NCBI RefSeq assembly: GCF_001310275.1
Contig: NZ_LGYZ01000093.1
Coordinates: forward strand, 1 to 64,000
Direction of reading: 5' to 3'
Origin: Nocardia arizonensis
Lineage (GTDB): Bacteria; Actinomycetota; Actinomycetes; Mycobacteriales; Mycobacteriaceae
Length of the DNA: 64,000 bases
Position 1 is the first letter of the stretch. Each line of letters opens with the position of its first letter. A program made the translations under genes and the position numbers. Below are positions 16,695-25,517 of this stretch, piece after piece. The notes below the pieces were generated by a model, which did not search any database, had not been told where the DNA came from, and was given only the letters and a program-made list of their open reading frames with translations.

Positions 16695-17777
16695 GTGACG
16701 GCCCAGGGTGATGCGAGGGGCGAGCCCGCGCAGAAGACGTCGGGTCGCCGCGGTCGTTTCCGCTGGGTGAAATGGCTGCTCGGATTCGCGTTGGTGGCCC
16801 TGCTCATCGGCGAAGGCGTCTATCTGTGGCCGAGTCTGCACGAATCCTGGCAGAAGCTCACGGAAATCCACTGGGGTTGGCTGGCGCTCTGTATTTGGCT
16901 CCAGGCATTGTCCATGAGCGGATTCGGGCGGGTGCAGAAACAATTGCTGCACGCGGGCGGCGTCGATGTGACGCAACGGAAGTCGGTGGCGGTGGTCTAC
17001 GGCGCCACGGCGATGTCGGTGACCTTGCCCGCCGGTCAGGTGTTCTCGACCGCGTTCACCTATAGGCAGACCCGGCGCTGGGGCGCGAGCCCGATCGTGG
17101 CGTCCTGGCAGTTGGTGATCTCGGGCGTCATCGCCACCGCCGGACTGGCGCTGCTCGGTGTCGGCGGCGCGCTGCTGGTCGGTAATCGGATCGGTCCGTT
17201 CAAACTCGCCTTCACGCTGGCGGGGGTCGCCGCGCTCATCTGGGCGGGCAACTACATCTCGCGCAATCCCGGTTCGCTGGAGTCGGTGCTGCGGCGCATG
17301 CTCGCCCTGGTGAACCGGATACGCAAGCGTCCGGCCGACCGCGGAATGCACAAGGTCGCCGACATTCTGAGCCAGCTCGAATCGGTGGACTTGGGTAGGC
17401 GCGACGGCGTCCTGGTCGGATTCTGGGCGCTGGTGCACCGTTTCAGCGATGTCGCTTGTCTGGGCGCGGCCTGTTACGCGGTCGGCGCGGAACCCAAACT
17501 GTCCGGTCTGCTGTTGGCCTTCGCCGCGGGCAAGGCGGTGGGTTCGATCCCGTTCGCGCCCGGCGGCATCGTCTACGTCGACGCGACCCTGATCTACGGC
17601 CTCACCGCGGCGGCCGGTCTGCCCGCGGCGCAAGCGGTCGCGGTGGCCTTCGTCTATCGCCTGGTCAGCTTCATCATGATCGCGATCATCGGCTGGATCG
17701 TGTTCGCCTTCCTGTTCCGCACCCCGCAGGCCGATGACGCCGCCTTCGAGAAGGAGTTCGAGGAACGCCGCATCTAG
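16695..17777 (+). CDS. YbhN/LPG-synthase-TM (UPF0104) flippase-like membrane protein
   Basis: 360 residues with seven or eight membrane helices and the family landmarks: the first-helix region FALVALLIGEGVYLW, then SVTLPAGQVFSTAFTYRQ and the late segment AAGKAVGSIPFAPGGIVYVD. The family is homologous to the flippase half of MprF and is proposed to move lipids between leaflets. There is no aminoacyl-transferase domain. TAGGCT (16683-16688), overlapping the cyclase stop, sits six bases before the GTG, so it may also have its own leaderless transcript. The stop codon lies inside a tandem repeat. Confidence 0.85.
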   Translation: MTAQGDARGEPAQKTSGRRGRFRWVKWLLGFALVALLIGEGVYLWPSLHESWQKLTEIHWGWLALCIWLQALSMSGFGRVQKQLLHAGGVDVTQRKSVAVVYGATAMSVTLPAGQVFSTAFTYRQTRRWGASPIVASWQLVISGVIATAGLALLGVGGALLVGNRIGPFKLAFTLAGVAALIWAGNYISRNPGSLESVLRRMLALVNRIRKRPADRGMHKVADILSQLESVDLGRRDGVLVGFWALVHRFSDVACLGAACYAVGAEPKLSGLLLAFAAGKAVGSIPFAPGGIVYVDATLIYGLTAAAGLPAAQAVAVAFVYRLVSFIMIAIIGWIVFAFLFRTPQADDAAFEKEFEERRI

Positions 17778-17811
17778 AGGACGCCGCATCTAGAGGAACG
17801 CCCGCATCCAG
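17762..17811. repeat. Three tandem copies of a 16-17-bp unit across a stop codon
   Basis: GGAACGCCGCATCTAGA (17762-17778), GGACGCCGCATCTAGA (17779-17794) and GGAACGCCCGCATCCAG (17795-17811). The first copy encodes the end of the YbhN-like protein including its TAG stop. The others follow as non-coding duplicates. Confidence 0.75.
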
Positions 17812-17908
17812 CGGCCGCCGCGGTCGAGGAAGCGCGGTTCCGAATACGGACCGCGAGGGGCCGCCGTGGCGCTCCGTACCAATCGGCGGACCCGATTACG
17901 CTGACCGT

Positions 17909-18304
17909 GTGAAGAAAGCAGCCCCCTTCGGGGTCGATCTGGCGTTGGTGATCCTGTTCGCCGCGATCGGCCGCGGCTCGCACGGCGAGGCGGTGGTCAG
18001 CGGCCTACTGGAGACGGTGTGGCCGTTCGCCGTCGGGCTCGTGCTCGGCTGGGCGATCGCTTTCGCGGTGTGGCTACGGTTCGTGCCGGAGACACACCGC
18101 CGCTCGGACTTCGACGCGCGCCGGGCGTGGCCGACGGGCGTGGTGATCTGGCTCACCACCGTTGGCTGCGGAATGATGTTGCGGGCGATCACCGGTCAGG
18201 GCGTGGCGGCGAGCTTCGTCGTGGTCGCCACGATAGTGCTGGCGCTGTTCCTGCTCGGCTGGCGCGCGGCGATGGCGGCGCTGCCCCGCAATATCAGTCG
18301 TTGA
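17909..18304 (+). CDS. DUF3054 membrane protein
   Basis: 131 residues with four membrane helices: about 8-22, 33-56 (ETVWPFAVGLVLGWAIAFAV), 74-95 (GVVIWLTTVGCGMMLRAITG) and 100-124. It has the DUF3054 hallmarks, including D-x-A near the N-terminus, R-x-S-H after the first helix, and WP repeated before the second and third helices. The function of the family is unknown. The GTG at 17909 follows TACGCT and six bases (leaderless pattern). It is convergent with the Xre regulator, and the two overlap by 11 bp at their ends. Confidence 0.85.
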   Translation: MKKAAPFGVDLALVILFAAIGRGSHGEAVVSGLLETVWPFAVGLVLGWAIAFAVWLRFVPETHRRSDFDARRAWPTGVVIWLTTVGCGMMLRAITGQGVAASFVVVATIVLALFLLGWRAAMAALPRNISR

Positions 18305-19484
18305 CCCCGATGCGACGGGCGAATGCGCGAAGCGGAACCCGGCGGTCGTGGTCGAGCAGTTCCGACACCACGTGACGCGGCAGCGTCTGATACTTCATCC
18401 AGTCCGAACCGCCGACGCGCTCGGCGGTCAGCAGCGCGTCCAGCGCCCGCTGGTATTGACCGGTGCGCGCCCACGCCACCGCGGTGTCGGCGAGGTGGCG
18501 GGCACGGGACGCCTGCGGCAGCCCCACGTTCACCGGCATCTCCTTGGCCGCGGCAAGTGCCTCCGTATAGCGTTCGGAGGAGACGTTGACATCGACGGTC
18601 TGCATGACGACCTGCGACGGACCGAAGTACGTCTCGTAGTCCTGCCGGTCGACGCCTACGCGCAGGGCGACCTCGCTCGCCGCCTCGATCAGCGACAGCG
18701 CCTCCGGCACGTTCTGCGCTCGGCCCGCGGCCGTCGCGCCTTGGAGGACAAGTGATCCGTAGGCGGACAGATGCGCCTGGGACTCCTCGCCCGCGGGCTC
18801 CAGATCCGACGCGGCGCGTAAAGCGACCTTGCGGGATTCGTCGTAGCGTCCCTGGACGAGCAGTTGCCAGGCCACCGAGCCCTGAATCGTGGCGCGCAGC
18901 AGCGGATCGTTGCCGTGTTCGGCGGCGCCGAGCGCCTGACGGATCGCCAGAAAGGCCGGATCGGTCTGGCCGAGATGCACGAGGGTGCAGCCGGTCACCC
19001 AGTACATGCGGGCCAGCAGTTCGTTGGCCGGGGCGACCGAACCGTTGCGCGCGGCGTGCACCGTGGCGCGCAACTGGGTCAACCCGGTGGGCAGGATCGT
19101 GGTGAGCAGTTCGTAGCGGCCCGTCCAGTACGCGCCCCACGCGTAATCGACCGCGCGGCTGCCCGCGTCGAGGCTGACGGCCTGCTCCTCGGGAACCTCG
19201 CCGAGCAGATCGTCGACCGGGGTGAGCGCGCGGCGGATCGCGACGATACCCGCGTCGGGATTGCTGGAAGGTATCCCGTGACGCTTGCCGACCAGATCCG
19301 AGATGTCGACATCAAGTGCGCGCGCGATCTTCTGGAGGCTCGCGATCGACGCGGTCTGACGTCCGCCCTGCTCGAGCTTGCGCACGAGGTCAACGCTCAC
19401 ACCGGCCTGATCCGCGAGCTGGCGCTGGGTCAGCGCTTTGCCACGGAAGTGCCGGATTCGCACACCAATCGACGTATCGTCCAT
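18294..19484 (-). CDS. Xre-family regulator with TPR-like sensor domain
   Basis: 396 residues. The N-terminal helix-turn-helix (about 8-66) shows LTQRQLADQAGVSVDLVRKL, then SIASLQKIARALDVDISDLV. The rest is a chain of helical repeats of TPR type (for example LLARMYWVTGCTLVHLGQTD and LLTAERVGG). Such actinobacterial regulators often bind a peptide or small molecule through the repeats and act on adjacent small genes. It is divergent from a pair of small genes starting at 19634. The 149-bp space between them holds short inverted repeats and presumably both promoters. Confidence 0.88.
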   Translation of the reverse strand: MDDTSIGVRIRHFRGKALTQRQLADQAGVSVDLVRKLEQGGRQTASIASLQKIARALDVDISDLVGKRHGIPSSNPDAGIVAIRRALTPVDDLLGEVPEEQAVSLDAGSRAVDYAWGAYWTGRYELLTTILPTGLTQLRATVHAARNGSVAPANELLARMYWVTGCTLVHLGQTDPAFLAIRQALGAAEHGNDPLLRATIQGSVAWQLLVQGRYDESRKVALRAASDLEPAGEESQAHLSAYGSLVLQGATAAGRAQNVPEALSLIEAASEVALRVGVDRQDYETYFGPSQVVMQTVDVNVSSERYTEALAAAKEMPVNVGLPQASRARHLADTAVAWARTGQYQRALDALLTAERVGGSDWMKYQTLPRHVVSELLDHDRRVPLRAFARRIGVND

Positions 19485-19633
19485 GTACCCAAGTCCTTTG
19501 TTACATCTGGGTTTCAGAGTACGACGCTAAGCGATCCCGGTCACCCGAAGTGGGACAACTCGTACGACTAGTTCATCGCCAGTTGGAATACCGTTGCCTT
19601 TCTGCAACTTTGAGAATGCAAAGGGCGGCGGCA

Positions 19634-19807
19634 ATGACAACAATGCCGAATACCATCGTGCAGGCTCCTCGCGCCGATCGCGCGAACGAGCCGGGGACAC
19701 ATTCCGATCGACGGGCGGCTACGACCCGCGACGCCGACGGACTGCACGACTTGCTACTACCGTCGCAGATCAGCAGCGACCTGTCCGGCGAATACGGTGA
19801 GGGGTGA
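19634..19807 (+). CDS. Small protein of 57 residues, unknown
   Basis: A short polar protein starting MTTMPNTIVQAPRADRANEP and ending SSDLSGEYGEG, with no domain recognised. It is supported by its position: divergent from the Xre regulator, preceded by AAGGGCGG, and overlapping the next gene by four bases (GTGA), which implies coupled translation. Many Streptomyces and Nocardia Xre regulators have a small partner next to them, so it may be a partner or target of the regulator. Confidence 0.5.
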   Translation: MTTMPNTIVQAPRADRANEPGTHSDRRAATTRDADGLHDLLLPSQISSDLSGEYGEG

Positions 19808-20271
19808 GTGTCGTGTTCGAACGCTGTCACACACCCCACGACATCGCGCACCTGCTGCGACATCGGTACGGACTTCCGGTGCAACTGCTCGCCGGGCGTC
19901 CGATGATCGTCACCGGCTCTATCCTCGGCGCCGTCGTCATGCCCCCGGAACTGGGGCGCAAGGTGCTCGGCACCCTCGACCGGAGCTATACCGCGCCGGT
20001 GGTGGCCGATCCCGGCGAACGCACCTGGACCTTCCTGGTCGCGCCGCCGAGCCCGGCCACGCCCGTCGAGGTTCCCGTCCGGCGCTATCTGGCCGGACAT
20101 CAGGTCACGGTGGTTCCCGGCGGACGTCAAGTCCTGTTGCCGACCACCGATTCGCCACTCGGATGGCATTGGGCGGGCGAACCCGCCCCCGGCGTGCTGC
20201 GCATGCCGCCGCGATCGGCCGTGATCGGCGCCGTTCACCAGGTGACCGGCCGTCGCGCACCCGTCCAGTAG
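19804..20271 (+). CDS. Unknown protein, weakly like the N-terminal part of bifunctional primase-polymerases
   Basis: 155 residues, soluble. Features are HTPHDIAHLLRHRYGLPVQL near the N-terminus, ILGAVVMPPELGRKVL, RTWTFLVAPPS and GHQVTVVPGGRQVLLPTT in the middle, and WHWAGEPAPGVLRMPPRSAV near the end. The pattern WTFL...V-P-G-x-x-x-L-P recalls short proteins annotated as primase/polymerase-like beside Xre regulators in actinobacteria, but catalytic acidic residues are not evident and I would not claim that activity. The start overlaps the small gene upstream. Confidence 0.6.
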   Translation: MSVVFERCHTPHDIAHLLRHRYGLPVQLLAGRPMIVTGSILGAVVMPPELGRKVLGTLDRSYTAPVVADPGERTWTFLVAPPSPATPVEVPVRRYLAGHQVTVVPGGRQVLLPTTDSPLGWHWAGEPAPGVLRMPPRSAVIGAVHQVTGRRAPVQ

Positions 20272-20392
20272 ACCGCCTGGCGGTTCCGGCCCCCACCCGG
20301 ACAGACGGGTGGGGGTCGGTGGGGTAGTTATCGTGGGCCGTCGGGGGGTTTCTACTCATGTCCAGGGACGGCGTCGCGTCGATCATGGTGCC

Positions 20393-22612
20393 ATGACGAC
20401 CTCCATCGACCCGGCGCTGATCACACGGCTCTCGGGTGAGTTCACCGCGCTGGGTACCAAGATGGGCGTACTCGGCCGCGACCTTGACCTGCTCCGCCTC
20501 CAACTCCTCGCCGACCTCGACGCTCCGGCACCGGACGTGCCCGCGGTCCCGTCCGGTGCGAAACATCCTGCGGCGCAATCGACACGGGTCGCGCCCGATT
20601 CGGCCTCGAGTGACGCCGTACCGCCATCGCATGCTTCGCCCGCGGCCGGGCCGAGTCCGGCCGACGAAGCCGCGGGTGCGGACGCCCGCGGCGGCGAGCG
20701 GCCCGCGGCGTCGAATGTGCCCTATGGCGCGGGTGTCGGGGCGCCGAATCCCGCTGTGCCGCAGGTTCCTCCGGGTGGCGCCCCGCAACCCGGCGCGGTG
20801 TGGCCGGGTGCGCCCGCGCCCGGTACGGCTGTGCCGGGCGCGCCGGGGTGGGCGGGTGCGCCCGGCCCCGGGATGCCGTATGCGCGAGGTGGTGCGGCAC
20901 CGCCGCTGTCGGGTGGTGCGGTACCGCCGCGGTGGGGTGTACCCGCCGGTGGCTGGCCGCCGGCGGTGCCGCCGGTGCCGCCGCGGCAGGTCGTGGAGCG
21001 GACCCCTTGGTGGCAGCGGGAGGGGGTGATCAGCCGTGTCCTCGCGGTTGCCGGCGTTGGCGTCACGCTGATCGGCGTCGTGATGCTGCTCGTGCTCGCG
21101 GCGCAGGCCGGATTCTTCGGGCCGGTGCCGAGAGTCGTCGCGGGCGCGGTGTTCTCGGCCGCACTGGTCGGTGCGGGGATGCGGACTTTCGGTCGCGACG
21201 GCGGCCGGGTCGGGGCGATCGCATTGGCGGCCACCGGTATCGCGGGGGCGTATCTGGATGTCGTCGCGGTCACCGCGGTCTATCACTGGCTGTATCCGGC
21301 GCTGGGCCTCGCGGTGGCGTTCGGTGTGGCGGCGGGCGGCGTCGCGCTGTCGATGCGCTGGCAGTCGCAGCCCTTGGCGGTGCTCGTGGTCGCGGGCGCG
21401 GCCGCGCTCACACCCGCTGTCGGAGACGGACTCGTGTTGCTCGGATTCCTGATCGTGCTCCAATTGGCCTGCCTGCCGGTGCAATTGGTGCGTGACTGGC
21501 CGGTCCTGCACGTCGTGCGCACATTGCCCGCGGCACTGGCCACGTTGGCGCTCACCGCGCTGGCGCTGATCGACCGCCCCGAGGACGACAAGATATACCA
21601 ACTGCTGGCCGCGGCCATCGCCATCGCGGTGATCGGACTCGTCGGCACCGTGCTCGTGGTGCGGCGGCGCGCGGGCGATATCACCGCCACCGTGTCGCTG
21701 GCAATGGCCGTGACACCGCTGCTTGTGGTGCCGGTACTGTTCGACCGCACGGCGGTCGCGCTCATCGCGGGCGGCGCCGCGGCGGCGCTGCTCGCGGTGG
21801 GCGCGCCCTACCTGCTCCCCAAATCGCGTGCGGCGCTGCGAATTCCGGGACACACGGCGGCGGTGTCGGCGGTCGCCGGCTCCTTCGCGCTGCTGGAGGT
21901 CTGTTTCGGCGTGACCGACACGCAGACCGCGCCCATCGCGCTGCTGCTGGTCGCCATCGGCTATCTGGCCGTTGCCGGACAGCGGCGTTCGCGGGTCGCG
22001 GCGATTATCGGCACGGTATTCGCTCTGCTCGGCGGGCTCGGCTTCTTCATCGACGCCACACCGAAAACCCTTGCCGTGCAACAGCTCGCGCAGGATCGAC
22101 TCGACATCTCCACTGTTCTCGCGGCCATCGTGCTGCTGGCGACCGTCGCGGTGGCGGTCTGGGGTCTGCGGACCCTGCCGACCATGTCCGCGGGCACCTC
22201 GGAGGAATCACTGCTGTGGATCGCGGCGAGCGTCGCCGGGCTCTACGCGGTGACCGCGGCGACCGTCTCGCTCGGTGTGGTGTCGGGCGCGGCGGACGGA
22301 TTCGTGGTCGGGCACAGCGCCGCGACCATTCTGTGGATGGCGGCGGCCACCGGCGCGCTGTTCTACGGTCTGCGCAATCTGTCCCGCTCGCCCGCGGTGG
22401 CCAAGGTCGCGCTCGGATCGGGCCTGCTGGTGACCGCCGCGGCACTGGCCAAACTGTTCCTGTTCGATCTGGCCACCCTGGACGGATTGGTCCGCGTGGC
22501 CGCCTTCCTCGTCGTCGGCGTCCTGCTGCTGGTGGCGGGCACCCGCTACGCCCGTGCCTTCGCCGAAGCAGGCTCCATTACTCGTGATCGCGGCGACGAA
22601 GGAGTTCGTTGA
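20393..22612 (+). CDS. DUF2339 multi-pass membrane protein
   Basis: 739 residues. The first 30 residues form a short helix that may be coiled-coil (SGEFTALGTKMGVLGRDLDL). A long Pro/Ala/Gly-rich disordered region (about 45-200) follows, then WWQREGVISRVLAVAGVGVT and about 18-20 membrane helices to the C-terminus. This is the usual DUF2339 architecture. Its function is unknown, though it is sometimes compared to envelope polymer transporters. The ATG at 20393 begins the N-terminal helix. The last 35 bases overlap the end of mmpL3 on the other strand. Confidence 0.82.
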   Translation: MTTSIDPALITRLSGEFTALGTKMGVLGRDLDLLRLQLLADLDAPAPDVPAVPSGAKHPAAQSTRVAPDSASSDAVPPSHASPAAGPSPADEAAGADARGGERPAASNVPYGAGVGAPNPAVPQVPPGGAPQPGAVWPGAPAPGTAVPGAPGWAGAPGPGMPYARGGAAPPLSGGAVPPRWGVPAGGWPPAVPPVPPRQVVERTPWWQREGVISRVLAVAGVGVTLIGVVMLLVLAAQAGFFGPVPRVVAGAVFSAALVGAGMRTFGRDGGRVGAIALAATGIAGAYLDVVAVTAVYHWLYPALGLAVAFGVAAGGVALSMRWQSQPLAVLVVAGAAALTPAVGDGLVLLGFLIVLQLACLPVQLVRDWPVLHVVRTLPAALATLALTALALIDRPEDDKIYQLLAAAIAIAVIGLVGTVLVVRRRAGDITATVSLAMAVTPLLVVPVLFDRTAVALIAGGAAAALLAVGAPYLLPKSRAALRIPGHTAAVSAVAGSFALLEVCFGVTDTQTAPIALLLVAIGYLAVAGQRRSRVAAIIGTVFALLGGLGFFIDATPKTLAVQQLAQDRLDISTVLAAIVLLATVAVAVWGLRTLPTMSAGTSEESLLWIAASVAGLYAVTAATVSLGVVSGAADGFVVGHSAATILWMAAATGALFYGLRNLSRSPAVAKVALGSGLLVTAAALAKLFLFDLATLDGLVRVAAFLVVGVLLLVAGTRYARAFAEAGSITRDRGDEGVR

Positions 22613-25517
22613 CGCTGACCGTGCGGCCGTCACCACCGCTGTGCCGGCCCTCGTCGCCGCTATCGGCGATGCGCCGCCGTGAGGACCGCAGTTCGGCCAT
22701 CCAGTCCTCGATGCTGCTGCGGTTCTCTTCGGGTGTTTCCTCGGCCGCGGGGCCGTGCGCGGCGTGATGGGCGGGCCGGTGATCGGCGTCCGGGGTCCGC
22801 GCGGCGATATCCGCCGCGCGCGGCTGCGGAACCTCGGTGGGCCGCGGGGCGGGGACCGCGGGCGGCGCGCTGCGCGACAGATCGGAGTTCCCGATCGGCC
22901 GCAGGATCGCCTCGGCGCCGCGCGACACCGCGGGCGCGGGTTCGGTCGGCGGTAGTTCGGGTTCGATTGGCGGCCGGGGCGGTTCGCCCTTGTCGGGGCG
23001 GTTCGTCTCCGGCGCGGACACCGTCGGCGGCACCGCGCGCGCTCGCGTGGGATCGGCGGGCGCGGACGTCGAGGTGGTTCGCGGCCTGGTCGTGTCAGGC
23101 GGGGTCGGCCGCTGTTGTGGCGCGGCCTTGCCGGGAGCCGACTTCTTCGGTCCGGAACCGGGACGGCCCGCCCGCGCGCCGCGTCCGAGTGCGCCGATCC
23201 GCGCGGTGGGTGCCTCGGCCTCGATCTCCTCGACGGTGCGCGGTCGACGCGGCGAGTTACGCAGCTTCGCACCGTCGACGGCGGGCATCTGCATGGTGAC
23301 CGGATCGGTGATCGGCGTGGTCTTGACCAGGTCGACCAATTCGCCGCCGCCGGGACGCTCGTTGTCGAGGGTGACCTCGCCGAGTCCGACCCTCTCCTGT
23401 ATCCGTTTCATCCACGCGGGCGCCCACCAGCAGTCGTCGCCGAGCAGTTTCATCGTGGCGGGCACGAGCAGCATGCGCAGAATGGTCGCGTCGATGAAGA
23501 GCGCCGCGATAAGGCCGTAGGCGATGTACTGCATCATCACCAGATCGGAGAAGGCGAACGCGCCGACGACGACGAGCAGGATGAGCGCGGCGGCGGTGAT
23601 GATGCGACCGGTCTGCGCGGTGCCGATGCGCACCGCCTCGGTGGTGGAGGCGCCCTGCGAACGGGCCTCGACCATGCGCGAGAGCAGGAACACCTCGTAG
23701 TCGGTGGACAGACCGTAGATCACCGCGATGATCAGCACCAGCACCGGCGACATGATCGGCTGCGGTGTGAAGTTCAGCAGGCGCGCGCCGTGACCGTCGA
23801 CGAAGATCCAGGTCAGGATGCCGAGGGTGGAGCCGAGTCCGAGCGCGCTCATCAGCGCGGCCTTGATGGGCAGCACCAGCGAGCCGAAGGTCAGGAACAT
23901 CAGCACCGTGGTGACGAACAGGACCAGGGCGATCATCAACGGCATGCGGTCGAGCAGCGCGTCGATACTGTCCATCTGGATCGTCGGCTGTCCGCCGACA
24001 TACATCTGCACGCCCTCGGGAATCTCGAGCGAGCGCAGATAGTCGATCGTCGGTTCGGCGTACTCCGAATCCTCCAGCGTGGCGCTGGTGCGGTAGACGG
24101 TCTGATCGGTATTCGACCGGCTCGGCACCTCGAAGTCGCCGGTGAGCCCCGGCGCCTCGTTGGCTTCCTTCCACAGTTTGCCGACCGCCGCGGAGTCGTC
24201 GGAGACGAAGACCAACTGCACCGGGTCGGTCTTCTTCAGCGGGAAGATCTGGTAGAACTCCTCGAGCGCGGTGCGCGTCGGATTGTCCGGTGGCAGATAG
24301 CGTTCGTTGATTCCGCCGAAGGCCAGGTTCTTCACCGGGATGATCAACAGCAGCAGCAGTACGCAGATCGGCACCGCGATCTTCAGCGGATGCTTCATGA
24401 CCCACTGGGTGCTGCGCCCCCAGATGCCGTTCTCGATGTCCTCGGCGGTTTTGGTCTTGCGGAAGCGCTTGAGACCCAGCGCGTCCACGCGCGGGCCGAG
24501 CACGCCGAGCGCCGCGGGCAGGATGGTGATGGAGGTGAGCGCGGCCAGCGAGACGGTGGCGATGGTGCCGAAGGCGACCGATTTCAGGAAGCCCTGCGGG
24601 AACAACAGAATGCCGCCGAGACTGGCGATGATCATGGTCGCGGAGAACATGACGGTGCGGCCCGCGGTCATGACCGTGCGCCGCACGGCCGCGGCGGTGT
24701 CGTACCCCTCGGCGACCTCCTCGCGGAATCGGCTCACGATGAACAGGCCGTAGTCGATCGCCAGACCGAGGCCGATCATCGAGACGACGCCGCCGACAAA
24801 GGAGTTCACCTCGGTGAATCTCGTCAGGAACATGACGATGCCGTTGGCGCCGACGATGGTGAGCCCGCCGATCAGCAGCGGCAGCGCGGCCGCGACGACA
24901 CCGCCGAAGATGAAGAACAGCAGCACGGCCACGGCCGGGATGGCCAGCATCTCCATGCGCTTGGAATCACTGGCGATGGTGTCGTTCAGCGTGCCCGACA
25001 CCGCTTGCAGACCCGTGACCTGCACATCCACGTCCGCGATGTAGAAGGCGTCCTTGACCTTGCGGTAGTTGCGCACCATATCGGTGTCGTTGTCGCCGAC
25101 GATCGCCAGCGAGGCGAAGGTGTACTTCTTGTCCTTGGAGCCGAAGGTCAGCGGCACGCCGGGACCGGTCTCGGTCTGCCAGTACGCGCCGTTGACCCGG
25201 GATATCTCGTTCGGATGGTCCTTGGGCAGCGCGTTGAGGCTGTCGACGACCTTCTGCCGGAACTGCGGATCGTCGATGGTCTTACCCTCGGGCGCGGTGT
25301 AGAGCACGATCACGTCGCTGTTGTGATCGCGTCCGAAGGCCGCGTCGGCGATCTGCGCGGCTCGCGAGGATTCCGAGGTGGGGTCGTCCCATCCGCTGGA
25401 GCTGAGATGGTCTTCGAGCCCGAACCCGTACCCGCCGAGCCCGAGTAGCGCCGCCACGACCACGCCGAGGACGGCGAAGCGCAGCCGGTAGACCAGATCG
25501 CCCCAGCGTGTGAACAC
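22578..25517 (-). CDS. mmpL3: MmpL3-type trehalose monomycolate transporter
   Basis: 979 residues of the RND/MMPL family. It has two bundles of six membrane helices, each preceded by a periplasmic porter domain, and a long Pro/Arg-rich cytoplasmic tail (about 740-979) ending SVNELLRRRDHE. The proton-relay pairs are present: Asp255-Tyr256 (LGLAIDYGLFIVSRF) and Asp606-Tyr607 (YGLSTDYEVFLLSRM). In mycobacteria MmpL3 carries trehalose monomycolate across the inner membrane to build the mycolate layer. The MmpL3 assignment rests on the tail, the DY pairs and the neighbours (NYN gene, trmB, pckA). GTG 25517 with AAGGAG upstream overlaps the previous stop by one base. Confidence 0.9.
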   Translation of the reverse strand: MFTRWGDLVYRLRFAVLGVVVAALLGLGGYGFGLEDHLSSSGWDDPTSESSRAAQIADAAFGRDHNSDVIVLYTAPEGKTIDDPQFRQKVVDSLNALPKDHPNEISRVNGAYWQTETGPGVPLTFGSKDKKYTFASLAIVGDNDTDMVRNYRKVKDAFYIADVDVQVTGLQAVSGTLNDTIASDSKRMEMLAIPAVAVLLFFIFGGVVAAALPLLIGGLTIVGANGIVMFLTRFTEVNSFVGGVVSMIGLGLAIDYGLFIVSRFREEVAEGYDTAAAVRRTVMTAGRTVMFSATMIIASLGGILLFPQGFLKSVAFGTIATVSLAALTSITILPAALGVLGPRVDALGLKRFRKTKTAEDIENGIWGRSTQWVMKHPLKIAVPICVLLLLLIIPVKNLAFGGINERYLPPDNPTRTALEEFYQIFPLKKTDPVQLVFVSDDSAAVGKLWKEANEAPGLTGDFEVPSRSNTDQTVYRTSATLEDSEYAEPTIDYLRSLEIPEGVQMYVGGQPTIQMDSIDALLDRMPLMIALVLFVTTVLMFLTFGSLVLPIKAALMSALGLGSTLGILTWIFVDGHGARLLNFTPQPIMSPVLVLIIAVIYGLSTDYEVFLLSRMVEARSQGASTTEAVRIGTAQTGRIITAAALILLVVVGAFAFSDLVMMQYIAYGLIAALFIDATILRMLLVPATMKLLGDDCWWAPAWMKRIQERVGLGEVTLDNERPGGGELVDLVKTTPITDPVTMQMPAVDGAKLRNSPRRPRTVEEIEAEAPTARIGALGRGARAGRPGSGPKKSAPGKAAPQQRPTPPDTTRPRTTSTSAPADPTRARAVPPTVSAPETNRPDKGEPPRPPIEPELPPTEPAPAVSRGAEAILRPIGNSDLSRSAPPAVPAPRPTEVPQPRAADIAARTPDADHRPAHHAAHGPAAEETPEENRSSIEDWMAELRSSRRRIADSGDEGRHSGGDGRTVSVNELLRRRDHE

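Noticed and set aside
22679-23299. Arg-rich open frame opposite the tail of MmpL3
   Set aside because: A mirror of the low-complexity Pro/Arg tail of mmpL3 and not a separate gene.
23115-25448. 777-codon open frame opposite mmpL3
   Set aside because: An antisense shadow of mmpL3, dominated by charged residues and lacking any motif.
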